Positions 51,217 to 60,948 of a stretch of DNA of 64,000 nucleotides are shown here, one piece after another. The notes beneath the pieces are model-generated. The model saw only the letters and a list, made by a program, of their open reading frames with translations. It ran no database searches and was not told the DNA's origin. Each line of letters opens with the position of its first letter. Position 1 is the first letter of the stretch. The stretch comes from Streptomyces kanamyceticus (GTDB taxonomy: Bacteria > Actinomycetota > Actinomycetes > Streptomycetales > Streptomycetaceae): assembly GCF_008704495.1 (NCBI RefSeq), contig NZ_CP023699.1, forward strand, positions 248,001 through 312,000, read 5' to 3'. The translations under genes and the position numbers were made by a program.

Positions 51217-52742
51217 CTACCGCCCGCCGAAGCGGTCCCGCAGCTCCCGCTTGAGGATCTTGCCGCTGGCGTTGCGCGGCAGCTCGTCCACGAACAGGAT
51301 CCGCTTGGGCGCCTTGAAGTGGGCGAGCTTCTCGCGGGCGTGGGCGATCAGTTCGGCCTCGGTGACCTCGCGGCCCGCACGCGTGTGTGCACGCACGACG
51401 ACCGCGGTGACCGCCTCGATCCAGCGCTCGTCCGGCAGCCCGATCACCGCGGCCTCCGCGACGCCCGCGTGCTCGTACAGCGCGTCCTCGACCTGCCGTG
51501 AGGCGACGAGCACGCCACCGGAGTTGATGACGTCCTTGACGCGGTCGACGACGGTGAAATAGCCGTCGGCGTCCCGCACGGCAAGGTCCCGGAGTGGAAC
51601 CAGCCGTAGCGGAACGCCTCCTCGGTCTCCGTCGGCTTGTCCCAGTAGCCGTCGCACAACTGCGGTGAACGGTAGACGACTTCGCCCCGCGTGCCGTCGG
51701 GCACCTCCAGACCGCGCTCGTCGACGACGCGCGCCTCGACGAACAGCACGGGACGCCCGCAGGAGTCCATGCGCCCCTCGTGCTCGTCGGGGCCGAGGAC
51801 GGTGGCGAGCGGGCCGATCTCGCTCTGCCCGAAGCAGTTGTAGAAGCCGAGCCCCGGCAGCCGGGCCCGCAGCCGCTCCAGGACCGGCACCGGCATGATC
51901 GACGCCCCGTAGTACGCCTTGCGCAGCGCGCCCAGGTCGCGCGTGGCGAACCCGGGGTGGTTGGAGAGGCCGATCCACACGGTCGGCGGCGCGAACAGGC
52001 TGTCGGCGAGCCCCGCCTCGACGAGCTCGAAGATCCGCTCGGCGTCGGGCACGTCGATGATCGTGTTCTCGGCGCCGACCGCCAGATACGGCATGAGGAA
52101 GACGTGCAGCTGCGCCGAGTGGTAGAGCGGCAGCGAGTGGACGGGCTTGTCCGTCTCCTTGAGGTCCAGGGCGGCGATGGCGCTCGCGTACTCGTGGACG
52201 AGGGCGCGGTGGGACATCATGGCGCCCTTGGGGAGCGCGGTCGTGCCCGACGTATAGAGCAGTTGGGCCAGTTCACCGCCGTCGTCGGTGCCCACGATGA
52301 CGTGCCTCCCGCCCTTCTCGCGGCGGCTCGCGTGTTCGAGGAGCGAGCCCGTGGCATCGCGCAGCGGCAGCACCCGCGTGGCGTCGGGCAGCCGGTGTTG
52401 CACCGTCGGGTCGGCGAGGACGACGGTGCTGCCCGACTGCTCGACGATGTACCGCAGGTCGTCGCCCGTGAGGTTGTGGTTGATCGGCACGTGCACGAGA
52501 CCCGCGCGGGAGCAGGCAAGGAAGCCGATCAGATACGCGTCGGAGTTGTGCCCGTACGCGCCGACCCGGGCACCGTGCCCGAGCCGTTGGCCGATGAGGA
52601 AGGCCGCGGCCTCGGTCACCGCCTCGTCGAGTTCGCGGTACGTCCAGGTCCGCTCGCCGTAGCGCAGCGCGATGCGCTCCGGCGAGCGGCGCGCGCTGCG
52701 CGAGAGTACGGCGTCGACCCTGTTGCCCCCGGTGCCCGTCAT
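51217..52742 (-). pseudogene. Acyl-CoA ligase with a single-base frameshift
   Basis: The gene starts at ATG 52742 (MTGTGGNRVDAV) and reads as an AMP-binding acyl-CoA ligase, with LLYTSGTTALPKGAMM. At YGWFHSG the frame is lost; the expected text DLAVRDADGYFTVVDRVKDVINSGG continues in the next frame, to a stop at 51217-51219 after PRNASGKILKRELRDRF (catalytic Lys). The fault is one missing G in a short run at about 51588-51591. A sequencing error is plausible. Confidence 0.8.
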
Positions 52743-52795
52743 GGCGTGATCCTGTGTCGCGCACGACGCTCAGGTCAAGACGGGACACACGCGAT

Positions 52796-53548
52796 TCATC
52801 CCTTGGCCGCCACGGTGCGGTCGAGGAGCGCCAGGAGCCGCTCCCAGTGGCGCGAAAGACCTTCGGCGTGGAGCGCGTCGGTGTCGGCCATGGTGAAGCC
52901 GTGCGTGGTGCCGGGGTAGACCTCGGTGGTGTGCTCGACGCCCGCGGCCGCCAGGGCCTGGTCGAGCTCGGCGATCGCCTCGGGCGTCAAGTCGCCCTCG
53001 GCGAGGCCGAGATGGACCTCGGCGTTGAGCTGTGAGACGAGGCGGTGCGGGCTGTCGGGCGCGTCGGTGACGATGAAGCCCGGGTGGAACCCGGCGACGG
53101 CGGCCACCTTGTCCGGGTGCGCCGTCGCGGTGCGCATCGCCAGGGCGGCGCCCATGCAGTAGCCGGTGACGGCGACCGGCCCCTCGGCGACCTCGGGCCG
53201 CCCGGTGAGGAACGTGAGGTAGGCGTCGGCGTCGCGCAGGACACGGTCGGTGGTGTGTTCCTGGACCAACGGCAGCAGCCGCTCGAAGATCGCGGGCCGG
53301 TTCTCCGCGCTGATGTGCTCGGGGAGTTCGACCACCGGGGCGGGGCCGTTCCGGTAGAAGAGGTTGGGGACGAGTACGTAGTACCCGTGCCCGGCCAGTT
53401 CGCCGGCCATCCGCTCGATCACGGGCCGGACGCCGAAGACGTCCGGGTACATCAGCACTCCGGGGTACCGCTCGCCCCCGTCGGGGAACGCCGCGAAGGC
53501 GTCGGCCTGGCCGTCCGGGGTGGTTATCGAGAACGTCGTGGTGGGAAT
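52796..53548 (-). CDS. Dienelactone hydrolase with likely ATT start
   Basis: A 250-residue DLH-type hydrolase: MYPDVFGV, TGYCMGAALAM (nucleophile Cys) and TTHGFTMAD (His). The family starts with PTTTFSITTPDG-like text, but no ATG, GTG or TTG stands there; an ATT at 53546-53548, nine bases after GGAAGGA, fits as the start. An ATG 63 bp upstream (53611, MPGPTRQG) has no ribosome site, so the ATT start is used here. Substrates include dienelactones and related lactones or esters. Confidence 0.78.
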   Translation of the reverse strand: MPTTTFSITTPDGQADAFAAFPDGGERYPGVLMYPDVFGVRPVIERMAGELAGHGYYVLVPNLFYRNGPAPVVELPEHISAENRPAIFERLLPLVQEHTTDRVLRDADAYLTFLTGRPEVAEGPVAVTGYCMGAALAMRTATAHPDKVAAVAGFHPGFIVTDAPDSPHRLVSQLNAEVHLGLAEGDLTPEAIAELDQALAAAGVEHTTEVYPGTTHGFTMADTDALHAEGLSRHWERLLALLDRTVAAKG

Positions 53549-53845
53549 GGTGGATCTTCCTTCCTCGGTCCGATGCCGGGACGCGGCCCCCTGACGGGTC
53601 GGACCCGGCATCTGCGGTCAGCATGTCTCGCGGGCCCGGACGGGGGCCACACCCCATGGGCAGATCATGACCGACAGATCACCGAGCAGGCCGAATGTCG
53701 CCGTTCGGATGGCCGATTCGCGTCCCTGAGGTCGGGCGCGCCCCGGCACGGACCCGTCGCACCAGGGCGAAAACACACCAGCCTCAAATGATCAACCGCT
53801 TGGTACGCTCAACCGCTCCTTCCCTCAACGCCGTTGGGAGGCACC

Positions 53846-56254
53846 ATGCGCACGCGCACGAGACGCCTGGCCGCCGTCGGGGTCACCCTGCTGACCGCCG
53901 TCGCCCTGCTGCCGGCCGGCGCCGGGGCCGCGCCCCGCGACGACGCCCGTCCGTCGGGCGGCGGCCTGCACGCCACCGTCCGCTACACGCAGTACGGCAT
54001 CCCGCACATCCTCGCCGAGGACTACGCCGGCCTCGGCTTCGGCACCGGCTGGGCGCAGGCCGCCGACCAGGTGTGCACGCTCGCCGACGGCTACGTGACC
54101 GTCCGCGGCGAGCGCTCCCGGTACTTCGGTCCCGACGCGGCGCCCGGATCCGCGCTGTCGTCGGCGTCCACGAACCTCAACAGCGATCTGTACTTCGGCG
54201 GCGTGCGCGAGGCGGGCACCGTGGAGAAGCTGCTCGCCGAGCCCGCCCCCGCGGGTCCGAGCCGGGACGCCGAGGAGCTGATGCGCGGGTTCGCCGCGGG
54301 CTACAACGCCTGGCTGAAGCAGAACCGCATCACCGACCCGGCCTGCGCCAAAGCCGCCTGGGTCCGCCCGATCAGCGCCCTGGACGTGGCGCGCCAGGGC
54401 TACGCCGTGCAGGTGCTCGGCGGGCAGGGCCGCGGCATCGACGGCATCACCGCGGCCGCGCCGCCGACCGCCGGGGCGAAGGAGCGCACGGCCGATCCGC
54501 GGCGCTCCGCGGCGGCGGCCCGCGACATGTTCTCGGCGAAGGACGCCGACATGGGCTCCAACGCCGTCGCGTTCAGCGGAAAGGCCACCGCGAACGGCAA
54601 GGGACTGCTGCTCGGCAATCCGCACTACCCCTGGCACGGCGGGCGCCGCTTCTGGCAGTCGCAGCAGACCATCCCCGGTGAACTGAACGTCTCCGGCGGC
54701 TCGTTGCTCGGGACCAGCGTGGTCAACATCGGCTTCAACGGCGATGTGGCGTGGAGCCACACCGTGGCGACGGGTGTGCCGCTGAACCTGCATCAGCTGA
54801 CGCTCGACCCGGCCGATCCGACGACGTATCTGGTGGACGGCGAGCCGCACAAGATGACCCGGCGCGCGGTCACGGTGCCGGTCAAGGACGGCACCCCGGT
54901 GACGCGCACGCAGTGGTGGACCCGGTACGGACCGGTCGTGACCAGCCTCGGTCCGCAGCTGCCGCTCCCCTGGTCCGCCACCACGGCGTACGCTCTCAAC
55001 GACCCCAACTCCGCGAACCTGCGCGGCAGCGACACCGACCTCGACTTCGGCAGGGCCCGCTCCACCGACGGCATCCTGAAGGCCCTGAGCGACACCCAGG
55101 GGCTGCCCTGGGTCAACACGGTGGCGGCGGACCGGCGCGGGCACTCGCTGTTCACCCAGTCGCAGGTGCTCCCCCGGATCACCGACGACCTCGCGGCACG
55201 CTGCAGCACGGCCCTCGGCAAGGTCACCTATCCGGCGTCGGGCGTCGCGGTGCTCGACGGCTCGCGCGGGGACTGCGCGCTCGGCTCGGACAAGGACGCG
55301 GTGCAGCCCGGCATCTTCGGCCCCTCCCGCATGCCGGGCCTCAAGAATGCTCCGTACGTCGAGAACTCCAACGACAGCGCCTGGCTGGCCAACGCCGACC
55401 GGCCGATCACCGGCTACGAGCGGGTCTTCGGCACGATCGGCACCCAGCGCTCGCCGCGTACCCGTGGCGCCGTCGAGGACGTCTCGGCGATGGCCCGGAA
55501 GGGCCGACTCACCGTCGACGACCTGCGACGCCAGCAGTTCGCGAACCGCGTGCCCATGGCGGATCTCGCGGCGGACGACGCGGCGAAGGCCTGCGCGGCA
55601 CTGCCCGGTGGCACCGCGAACGGCAGCGGAGGGAAGGCCGTGGACATCCGCAAGGCCTGCCGGGTGCTTGCCCGTTGGGACCACACGATGGACACCGGGA
55701 GCCGGGGCGCGCTGCTCTTCGACCGCTTCTGGCGCAAGCTGACGGCGGCCGTGCCGGACGCGCGTCTCTGGAAGGTGCCCTTCTCCGCGGCCGACCCCGT
55801 GCGCACCCCGAACACCCTGGACACCACGTCACCTGAGTTCGGCAAGGCGCTCGCCGACACGGTGTCCGAGCTGACCGCGGCGGACATCGCCCTGGACGCC
55901 CCGCTCGGCGCGCACCAGTACGTCGTACGAGGCGGCAAGCGCATCCCGATCCACGGCGGCACGGAGGCCCTCGGCGTCTGGAACAAGATCGAGGCGTCCT
56001 GGGACGCCAAGGGCGGCTACACCGAGGTCGTCCACGGCTCCAGCCACATCCAGGCGGTCGGCTGGGACGAGGGCCGCTGCCCGAAGGCCCGCACGCTCCT
56101 GTCGTACTCCCAGTCCGCCAACCCGAACTCGGCGCACTACAGCGACCAGACGAGGCTCTACTCGAAGGAGCGCTGGGTGACCTCGCGCTTCTGCGAGAAG
56201 GACGTCCTGGCCGATCCGCACCTGAAGGTGGTGCGGGTGCGCGAGCACCGCTGA
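53846..56254 (+). CDS. Secreted penicillin-acylase-type Ntn hydrolase
   Basis: An 802-residue precursor with a signal peptide (RRLAAVGVTLLTAVALLPAGAGA). The catalytic nucleophile is Ser238 in DADMGSNAVAF, the first residue of the beta chain after self-cleavage, so residues 1-237 hold the alpha chain and spacer. It resembles aculeacin-A and other lipopeptide or acyl-homoserine lactone acylases; the actual substrate is not readable. ATG 53846 follows GGGAGG. A terminator follows it. Confidence 0.9.
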   Translation: MRTRTRRLAAVGVTLLTAVALLPAGAGAAPRDDARPSGGGLHATVRYTQYGIPHILAEDYAGLGFGTGWAQAADQVCTLADGYVTVRGERSRYFGPDAAPGSALSSASTNLNSDLYFGGVREAGTVEKLLAEPAPAGPSRDAEELMRGFAAGYNAWLKQNRITDPACAKAAWVRPISALDVARQGYAVQVLGGQGRGIDGITAAAPPTAGAKERTADPRRSAAAARDMFSAKDADMGSNAVAFSGKATANGKGLLLGNPHYPWHGGRRFWQSQQTIPGELNVSGGSLLGTSVVNIGFNGDVAWSHTVATGVPLNLHQLTLDPADPTTYLVDGEPHKMTRRAVTVPVKDGTPVTRTQWWTRYGPVVTSLGPQLPLPWSATTAYALNDPNSANLRGSDTDLDFGRARSTDGILKALSDTQGLPWVNTVAADRRGHSLFTQSQVLPRITDDLAARCSTALGKVTYPASGVAVLDGSRGDCALGSDKDAVQPGIFGPSRMPGLKNAPYVENSNDSAWLANADRPITGYERVFGTIGTQRSPRTRGAVEDVSAMARKGRLTVDDLRRQQFANRVPMADLAADDAAKACAALPGGTANGSGGKAVDIRKACRVLARWDHTMDTGSRGALLFDRFWRKLTAAVPDARLWKVPFSAADPVRTPNTLDTTSPEFGKALADTVSELTAADIALDAPLGAHQYVVRGGKRIPIHGGTEALGVWNKIEASWDAKGGYTEVVHGSSHIQAVGWDEGRCPKARTLLSYSQSANPNSAHYSDQTRLYSKERWVTSRFCEKDVLADPHLKVVRVREHR

Positions 56255-56267
56255 ACCGCCGCTGATC

Positions 56268-56297
56268 CGTCCCCGGGGACGTACGGCCCCGGGGACG
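56268..56297. terminator. Hairpin between acylase and ligase genes
   Basis: CGTCCCCGGGG (56268-56278) and CCCCGGGGACG (56287-56297) form an 11-bp stem between the convergent stop codons at 56254 and 56303. Confidence 0.6.
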
Positions 56298-56302
56298 TGC
56301 CC

Positions 56303-57853
56303 TCACAGCGCCCGCTCGCGCCCCTCCCAGTACGGCTCGCGCAGGCGGCGCTTGTACAGCTTGCCGTTCGGGTCGCGGGGCATCGTCTCGATGAAGTCGA
56401 CGGTCTTGGGCCGTTTGTACCCCGCGAGTTGACGTTCGCAGTGGGCGAGGATCTCGGTGGCGAGCGCGTCACCGGGCTCGCGCCCCTCGGCGACCTCGAC
56501 GACGGCCTTGACCTCCTCGCCCCAGTCGTCGTGCGGGATCCCGAAGGCCGCGGCGTCCGCGACCGCGGGATGGGTGAGCAGCGCCGACTCGATCTCGGCG
56601 GGGTAGATGTTGACGCCGCCCGAGATGATCATGTCGATCTTGCGGTCGCGCAGGAAGAGGTAGCCCTCCTCGTCCAGGATGCCTAGGTCGCCGACGGTGA
56701 AGAAGTCACCGATGCGATTCTTCTTCGTCTTCGACTCGTCCTTGTGGTACGAGAATCCGCCCGTGTTCATCTTCATGTAGACGGTGCCGAGCTCGCCGGG
56801 CGGCAGCTGGTTCCCGTCGTCGTCGAAGACCGCCAACTCGCTGATGGGCCAGGCCTTCCCGACCGTCCCCGGCTTCTTCAGCCAGTCCTCCGCGGTGGCG
56901 AAGGCGCCGCCGCCCTCGCTGGCCGCGTAGTACTCCTCGACGCAACTGCCCCACCACTCGATCATCGCCCGCTTCACGTGGTCGGGGCAGGGCGCGGCGC
57001 CGTGGATGGCGTGCCGCATCGAGGACACGTCGTACGCGGCCCTCGTCGCGTCCGGCAGCGCGAGCAGGCGGTGGAACTGGGTCGGCACCATGTGGGTGTG
57101 CGTGCACGCGTGGGTGTCGATGAGGCGCAGCATGTCCTCGGGCGTCCACTTGTCCATCAGGATCAGCGGATGCCCGATGTGCAGGGCGGCGCCCGCGAAT
57201 TGGAGGACGGCCGTGTGGTAGAGCGGCGAGCACACCAGGTGCACGTTGCCGTCGAACGGCTTGATGCCGAAGATCCCGAGGAAGCCGCCGAGGTAGGTCT
57301 CCTCGGGGAGCTTGCCCGACAGCGGGCGGCGGATGCCGCGCGGGCGTCCCGTCGTGCCCGAGGTGTAGTTCATGACCCAGCCGAGGGTGCGGTCGGCGGG
57401 GGCGGATGCGGGCCGTCCGTCCAGGAGTTCGGCGTAGGGACGGAATCCCGGGACGTCCCCCACCCCGTGGCGGTGGGTGGCCGGAAGGCCCGCCTCGTCG
57501 GCTGCGGCGGTCGCCGCGTCGGCGAACCGCTCGTGCGCGATCAGGACCTTGGCACCGGAGTCGGCGACGATCCAGGCGATCTCGGGCCCGACCAGATGGT
57601 GGTTGACCGGTACGAGGTAGAACCCGGCCTGGGAAGCGGCGAGATACGCGGTGAGGAACTCGACGCCGTTGGGCAGCACCACGGCGAACGCGTCGCCGCG
57701 CTCGAGGCCCGCGGCGCGCAGCCCGTGCACCAGTTGGTTGACGGCGCCGTGCAGACGGCCCGCCGTCCATGGCGTGCCGTCCGGCGCCACCAGGACGGTG
57801 CGTTCCGGGGCGGCGGCGGCCTGGGCCCAGAAGCCGTTGGGGGGTGTGCTCAT
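56303..57853 (-). CDS. Acyl-CoA synthetase (FadD-type)
   Basis: A 516-residue ligase: NYTSGTTGRPRGIRRP, SEGGGAF, GDLGILDEEGYLFLRDRKIDMIISGGVNIYPAEIE and DPNGKLYKRRLR (catalytic Lys). It overlaps the upstream nitronate monooxygenase gene in ATGA, so the two are probably translated together. The extended frame up to 59203 is rejected since it would run through that gene. Confidence 0.88.
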   Translation of the reverse strand: MSTPPNGFWAQAAAAPERTVLVAPDGTPWTAGRLHGAVNQLVHGLRAAGLERGDAFAVVLPNGVEFLTAYLAASQAGFYLVPVNHHLVGPEIAWIVADSGAKVLIAHERFADAATAAADEAGLPATHRHGVGDVPGFRPYAELLDGRPASAPADRTLGWVMNYTSGTTGRPRGIRRPLSGKLPEETYLGGFLGIFGIKPFDGNVHLVCSPLYHTAVLQFAGAALHIGHPLILMDKWTPEDMLRLIDTHACTHTHMVPTQFHRLLALPDATRAAYDVSSMRHAIHGAAPCPDHVKRAMIEWWGSCVEEYYAASEGGGAFATAEDWLKKPGTVGKAWPISELAVFDDDGNQLPPGELGTVYMKMNTGGFSYHKDESKTKKNRIGDFFTVGDLGILDEEGYLFLRDRKIDMIISGGVNIYPAEIESALLTHPAVADAAAFGIPHDDWGEEVKAVVEVAEGREPGDALATEILAHCERQLAGYKRPKTVDFIETMPRDPNGKLYKRRLREPYWEGRERAL

Positions 57854-58962
57854 GACTGGCTTCCCCTTCCCGCGATGCGGTTGACGCGGTCCACGGCGCG
57901 CTCGAATTCGCGCGTCAGGTCGTCGAAGACCGCCTGTACGCTGCGTTCGCTGTTCATCCGGCCGACGATCTGGCCGACCGGGGTGCCGAGCAGCTCCCCC
58001 ACCTCGTACTTCTGGATGCGGGACACGGCCTCGGCGACGAGGAGCCCTTGGAGCGGCATCGGCAGCGTCCCCGGGCCCTGCGGGTCGTCCCAGGCGTCGG
58101 TCCACTCGGTGCGCAACTGACGTGCGGGCTTGCCGGTCAGGGCGCGGGAGCGGACCGTGTCGCCGGAGCCCGCCGCGAGCAGCTTCCGGGTGAGCGCGGG
58201 CGAGTGGAGATCGGCCTCGGTGGTCGTGAGCCACAGCGAGCCGAGCCAGACGCCCTGTGCGCCGAGGGCGAGCGCGGCGGCGATCTGCTGCCCGCTGCCG
58301 ATGCCTCCCGCGGCGAGCACCGGCAGCGGCGCGACGGCCTCGACGGCCTCGGGCGTGAGCACCATGGAGGCGATCTCGCCGGTGTGGCCACCCGCCTCGT
58401 ACCCCTGCGCGACGACGACGTCGATGCCCGCCTCCGCGTGCTTGCGCGCGTGCCGGGCGCTGCCCGCAAGGGCCGCGACGAGGACGTCGTGGTCGTGGGC
58501 CCGCTGGATCACGTCGGCCGGAGGCGAACCGAGCGCGTTGGCGAGGAGTTTGATCGGGTAGTCGAACGCGACGTCGAGCTGGTTGCGGGCGACCTGCTCC
58601 ATCCATCCCGTGATGCGCCAGCCGGACGCCTCGCCCTCGGCGAGTTCGGGCACGCCGTGTTTGGCGAGGGTGTCTCTGACGAACTGCCGGTGCCCCTCGG
58701 GGATCATCGCCTCGACGTCGGCCTCGCTCACGCCCTCGACCTTCTTGGCCGGCATGACGACGTCGAGTCCGTAGGGCTTCCCGTCGACGTGCTCCTGCAT
58801 CCAGTCGAGGTCCCTGGCCAGTTCGTCGGGTGCCGTGTAGCGGACCGCGCCGAGCACCCCGAACCCGCCCGCCCTGCTGATGGCGGCGGCCACCGCCGGG
58901 AAGGGCGTGAAGCCGAAGACGGCGTGCTCGACTCCCAGTTTCTTGCTCAACTCCGTCTGCAT
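57850..58962 (-). CDS. Nitronate monooxygenase family protein
   Basis: A 370-residue FMN enzyme of the nitronate monooxygenase/2-nitropropane dioxygenase family: FGFTPFPAVAAAISRAGGFGVLG, GYEAGGHTG (active-site His) and VLAAGGIGSGQQIAAALALGAQGVWLGS (FMN phosphate). The family includes enoyl reductases and nitronate oxidases. Its pairing with an acyl-CoA ligase suggests a role on CoA esters. The ATG at 58962 is the start. Confidence 0.85.
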   Translation of the reverse strand: MQTELSKKLGVEHAVFGFTPFPAVAAAISRAGGFGVLGAVRYTAPDELARDLDWMQEHVDGKPYGLDVVMPAKKVEGVSEADVEAMIPEGHRQFVRDTLAKHGVPELAEGEASGWRITGWMEQVARNQLDVAFDYPIKLLANALGSPPADVIQRAHDHDVLVAALAGSARHARKHAEAGIDVVVAQGYEAGGHTGEIASMVLTPEAVEAVAPLPVLAAGGIGSGQQIAAALALGAQGVWLGSLWLTTTEADLHSPALTRKLLAAGSGDTVRSRALTGKPARQLRTEWTDAWDDPQGPGTLPMPLQGLLVAEAVSRIQKYEVGELLGTPVGQIVGRMNSERSVQAVFDDLTREFERAVDRVNRIAGRGSQS

Positions 58963-59094
58963 GGGCGCAGGATGCCGCAGCGCTCGCGTCGAGGGAAGAG
59001 ATTTTCTGATGCAGTGTCAGATTCTTTGGCGTGCCGCGAGCCCCTCGGGCTGTACGTGGTTCGCGCACCCCGGAACATGCGCTACAGTTGATCT

Positions 59095-59240
59095 TGCGCC
59101 CGCACCCGGAACTCCGGGACACGGGCCACGCGTTGGTCGTCCAAGGAAAGACGCCCCGCTTCCTGCGGGGAAATGTAGGTGCAAGGCCTGCCCAGCGCTC
59201 CACCCGAAAGCCCCCGGCTCCCCACGGAGCCGGGGGCTTT
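59095..59240 (+). ncRNA. Candidate structured RNA with terminator
   Basis: TTCGCG (59060-59065) and TACAGT (59083-59088), 17 bp apart, precede the region. It then has several hairpins: CCCGG-AACT-CCGGG, CGTC-CAAGGAAA-GACG and CCCCGC-TTCCT-GCGGGG (59154-59170), and the T-arm-like GTAGG-TGCAAGG-CCTGC followed by CCAGCGCTCCA. A perfect 14-bp terminator stem (59207-59240) ends it. Both neighbours are minus-strand genes, so the RNA could be an independent transcript. No known family was recognised. Confidence 0.4.
59207..59240. terminator. 14-bp terminator stem
   Basis: AAAGCCCCCGGCTC (59207-59220) and GAGCCGGGGGCTTT (59227-59240) form a perfect stem. It reads the same on both strands, so it may end the RNA or the FAD oxidoreductase gene. 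Confidence 0.75.
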
Positions 59241-59275
59241 CGCGCTCAGGTCCACCGGCGTGCGTTCACCAGCCG

Positions 59276-60826
59276 TCAGACCCCCATCGCGGCCATCGCG
59301 GCGTTGTGCCCGGGGATGCCGCTGACCCCGCCGCCGCGCACCGCGCCCGCGCCGCACAACAGGACGTTGGCGAGCCGGGTCTCCACGCCCCAACGCCCCG
59401 TGTCCTCCTGGGCGTACGGGAAGGCGAGGTCGCGGTGGAAGATGTTGCCGCCCGGCAGCCTCAGGTCTCGCTCCAGGTCGAGCGGGGTCTTCGCCTCGAT
59501 GCAGGGGCGCCCCTCCGCGTCCAGGGCGAGGCAGTCGGTGAGCGGCTCGGCCAGGTGCTGGTCGAGCTGCGCGAGGGTCGACTTGAGGAGCTCGGCGCGC
59601 ACCGTGTCGTGGTCCTGCGCGAAGAGCCTGGCGGGAGTGTGCAGACCGAAGAGGGTGAGGGTCTGATAGCCGCGCTCCACCAGAGCGGGGGCGAGGATCG
59701 TCGGGTCGGTGAGCGAGTGGCAGTAGATCTCGGCGGGCGGCGCGGTGGGCGGCGCTCCCGCGGCGGCCTCGGCGTACGCGGTCGCCAGCGCCTCGTACCC
59801 TTCGGCGATGTGGAAGGTCCCGCCGAACGCCTCGCGCGGGTCGACGGAGGTGTCGCGCAGCCGGGGCAGCCGCTTGAGCAGCATGTTGACCTTGAGCTGT
59901 GCGCCTTCGGCGGGCGGGGGCGGCGCGTCGCCGAGCAGCGCGGCGAGGGCCTGGGGCGACGCGTTGACCAGGACGTGCCGGGCGGCGGCGGTGTGTTCGC
60001 CGTCGGCCGTCGCGTACGTCACTTCGGCGCGCTGTCCGTCGGACTCGATCCGGGTCGCCTCGCACCCGGTGCGGATCCGGGTGCCCGCGGCGCGCGCGGC
60101 GTCGAAGAGCGCGCCGGTGAGGGCGCCCATGCCGCCGACGGGGACGTTCCAGTCGCCGGTGCCGCCGCCGATGACGTGGTAGAGGAAGCAGCGGTTCTGC
60201 CGCAGGGACGGGTCGTGGGCGTCGGCGAAGGTGCCGATCAGGGCGTCGGTGAGGACGACGCCGCGCACCAGGTCGTCGGCGAAGCGCTGCTCGATCGCCG
60301 TGCCGATGGGCTCTTCGAAGAGGGTGCGCCAGGCGGTGTCGTCGGCGACTCGGGCGCGCAGTTCGCCGCGCGTGGGCAGGGGGTCGGTGAGCGTGGGGAA
60401 GACGGTGCGTGCGACCTGCCCGGTCATGGCGTAGAAGCTCCGCCACGCCTCGTACTCGCGGTGGTCGCCGGTGAGCCGCGCGAAGCCCTGCCGGGTGCGG
60501 GCCTCGCCGCCGCCGACGAGCAGTCCGGTGGGGCGGCCCGCGCGCTCGGCGGGCGTGTAGGAGGAGATGGTGCGCGTACGCACCCGGAAGTCGAGGTCGA
60601 GATCCCTGACGATCTTCTTCGGCAGCAGGCTGACCAGGTACGAGTAGCGGGACAGGCGGGCGTCGACCCCGGGGAAGGGCCGACTGGACACGGCTGCGCC
60701 CCCGGTGTCCGCGAGCCGCTCCAGGAGCAGCACGGACCGTCCTGCACGGGCGAGATAGGCGGCGGCGACAAGACCGTTGTGACCACCGCCGACGATGACG
60801 GCGTCGTACGCATCGCGATCAGGCAT
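59276..60826 (-). CDS. FAD-dependent oxidoreductase (phytoene desaturase-like)
   Basis: A 516-residue flavoprotein: DAVIVGGGHNGLVAAAYLARAG (dinucleotide fold) at residues 8-29, GGMGALTGALF in the middle and LLCGAGAVRGGGVSGIPGHNAA at the end. It belongs to the PYROXD2/phytoene-desaturase-type group. The substrate is unknown. ATG 60826 follows GGAAGGGGC; the longer frame from 60934 has no start signal. Confidence 0.87.
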   Translation of the reverse strand: MPDRDAYDAVIVGGGHNGLVAAAYLARAGRSVLLLERLADTGGAAVSSRPFPGVDARLSRYSYLVSLLPKKIVRDLDLDFRVRTRTISSYTPAERAGRPTGLLVGGGEARTRQGFARLTGDHREYEAWRSFYAMTGQVARTVFPTLTDPLPTRGELRARVADDTAWRTLFEEPIGTAIEQRFADDLVRGVVLTDALIGTFADAHDPSLRQNRCFLYHVIGGGTGDWNVPVGGMGALTGALFDAARAAGTRIRTGCEATRIESDGQRAEVTYATADGEHTAAARHVLVNASPQALAALLGDAPPPPAEGAQLKVNMLLKRLPRLRDTSVDPREAFGGTFHIAEGYEALATAYAEAAAGAPPTAPPAEIYCHSLTDPTILAPALVERGYQTLTLFGLHTPARLFAQDHDTVRAELLKSTLAQLDQHLAEPLTDCLALDAEGRPCIEAKTPLDLERDLRLPGGNIFHRDLAFPYAQEDTGRWGVETRLANVLLCGAGAVRGGGVSGIPGHNAAMAAMGV

Positions 60827-60948
60827 GCCCCTTCCTAGCACGGGCCGGGCCGTGGGAGGCCCGCCCGTCAAGGTCAGGCGCGCCGCGTCAGCGCCGCACG
60901 GCGGATGGCCGGTGCGGGAGCGCGTGGAGGCCAACGGTGGCCAGGGTC

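Larger units (their letters stand above)
58963..59275. other. Intergenic region (313 bp) with promoter-like and hairpin structures
   Basis: Both flanking genes are on the minus strand. The left part holds the NMO promoter region. The right part (from about 59060) has a promoter-like pair and a set of hairpins on the plus strand that end in a terminator. No protein gene is visible. Confidence 0.6.

Noticed and set aside
56303..59203. A 966-residue fusion of acyl-CoA ligase with an upstream Arg-rich region
   Set aside because: The upstream part is out-of-frame noise through the nitronate monooxygenase gene. The natural start is the ATG at 57853 in an ATGA overlap.
59080..59204. A selenocysteine or other tRNA gene
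   Set aside because: A T-arm-like hairpin and a CCA are present, but the 5' acceptor strand does not pair fully and no clear anticodon arm or D-arm fits. I kept it only as a candidate RNA.
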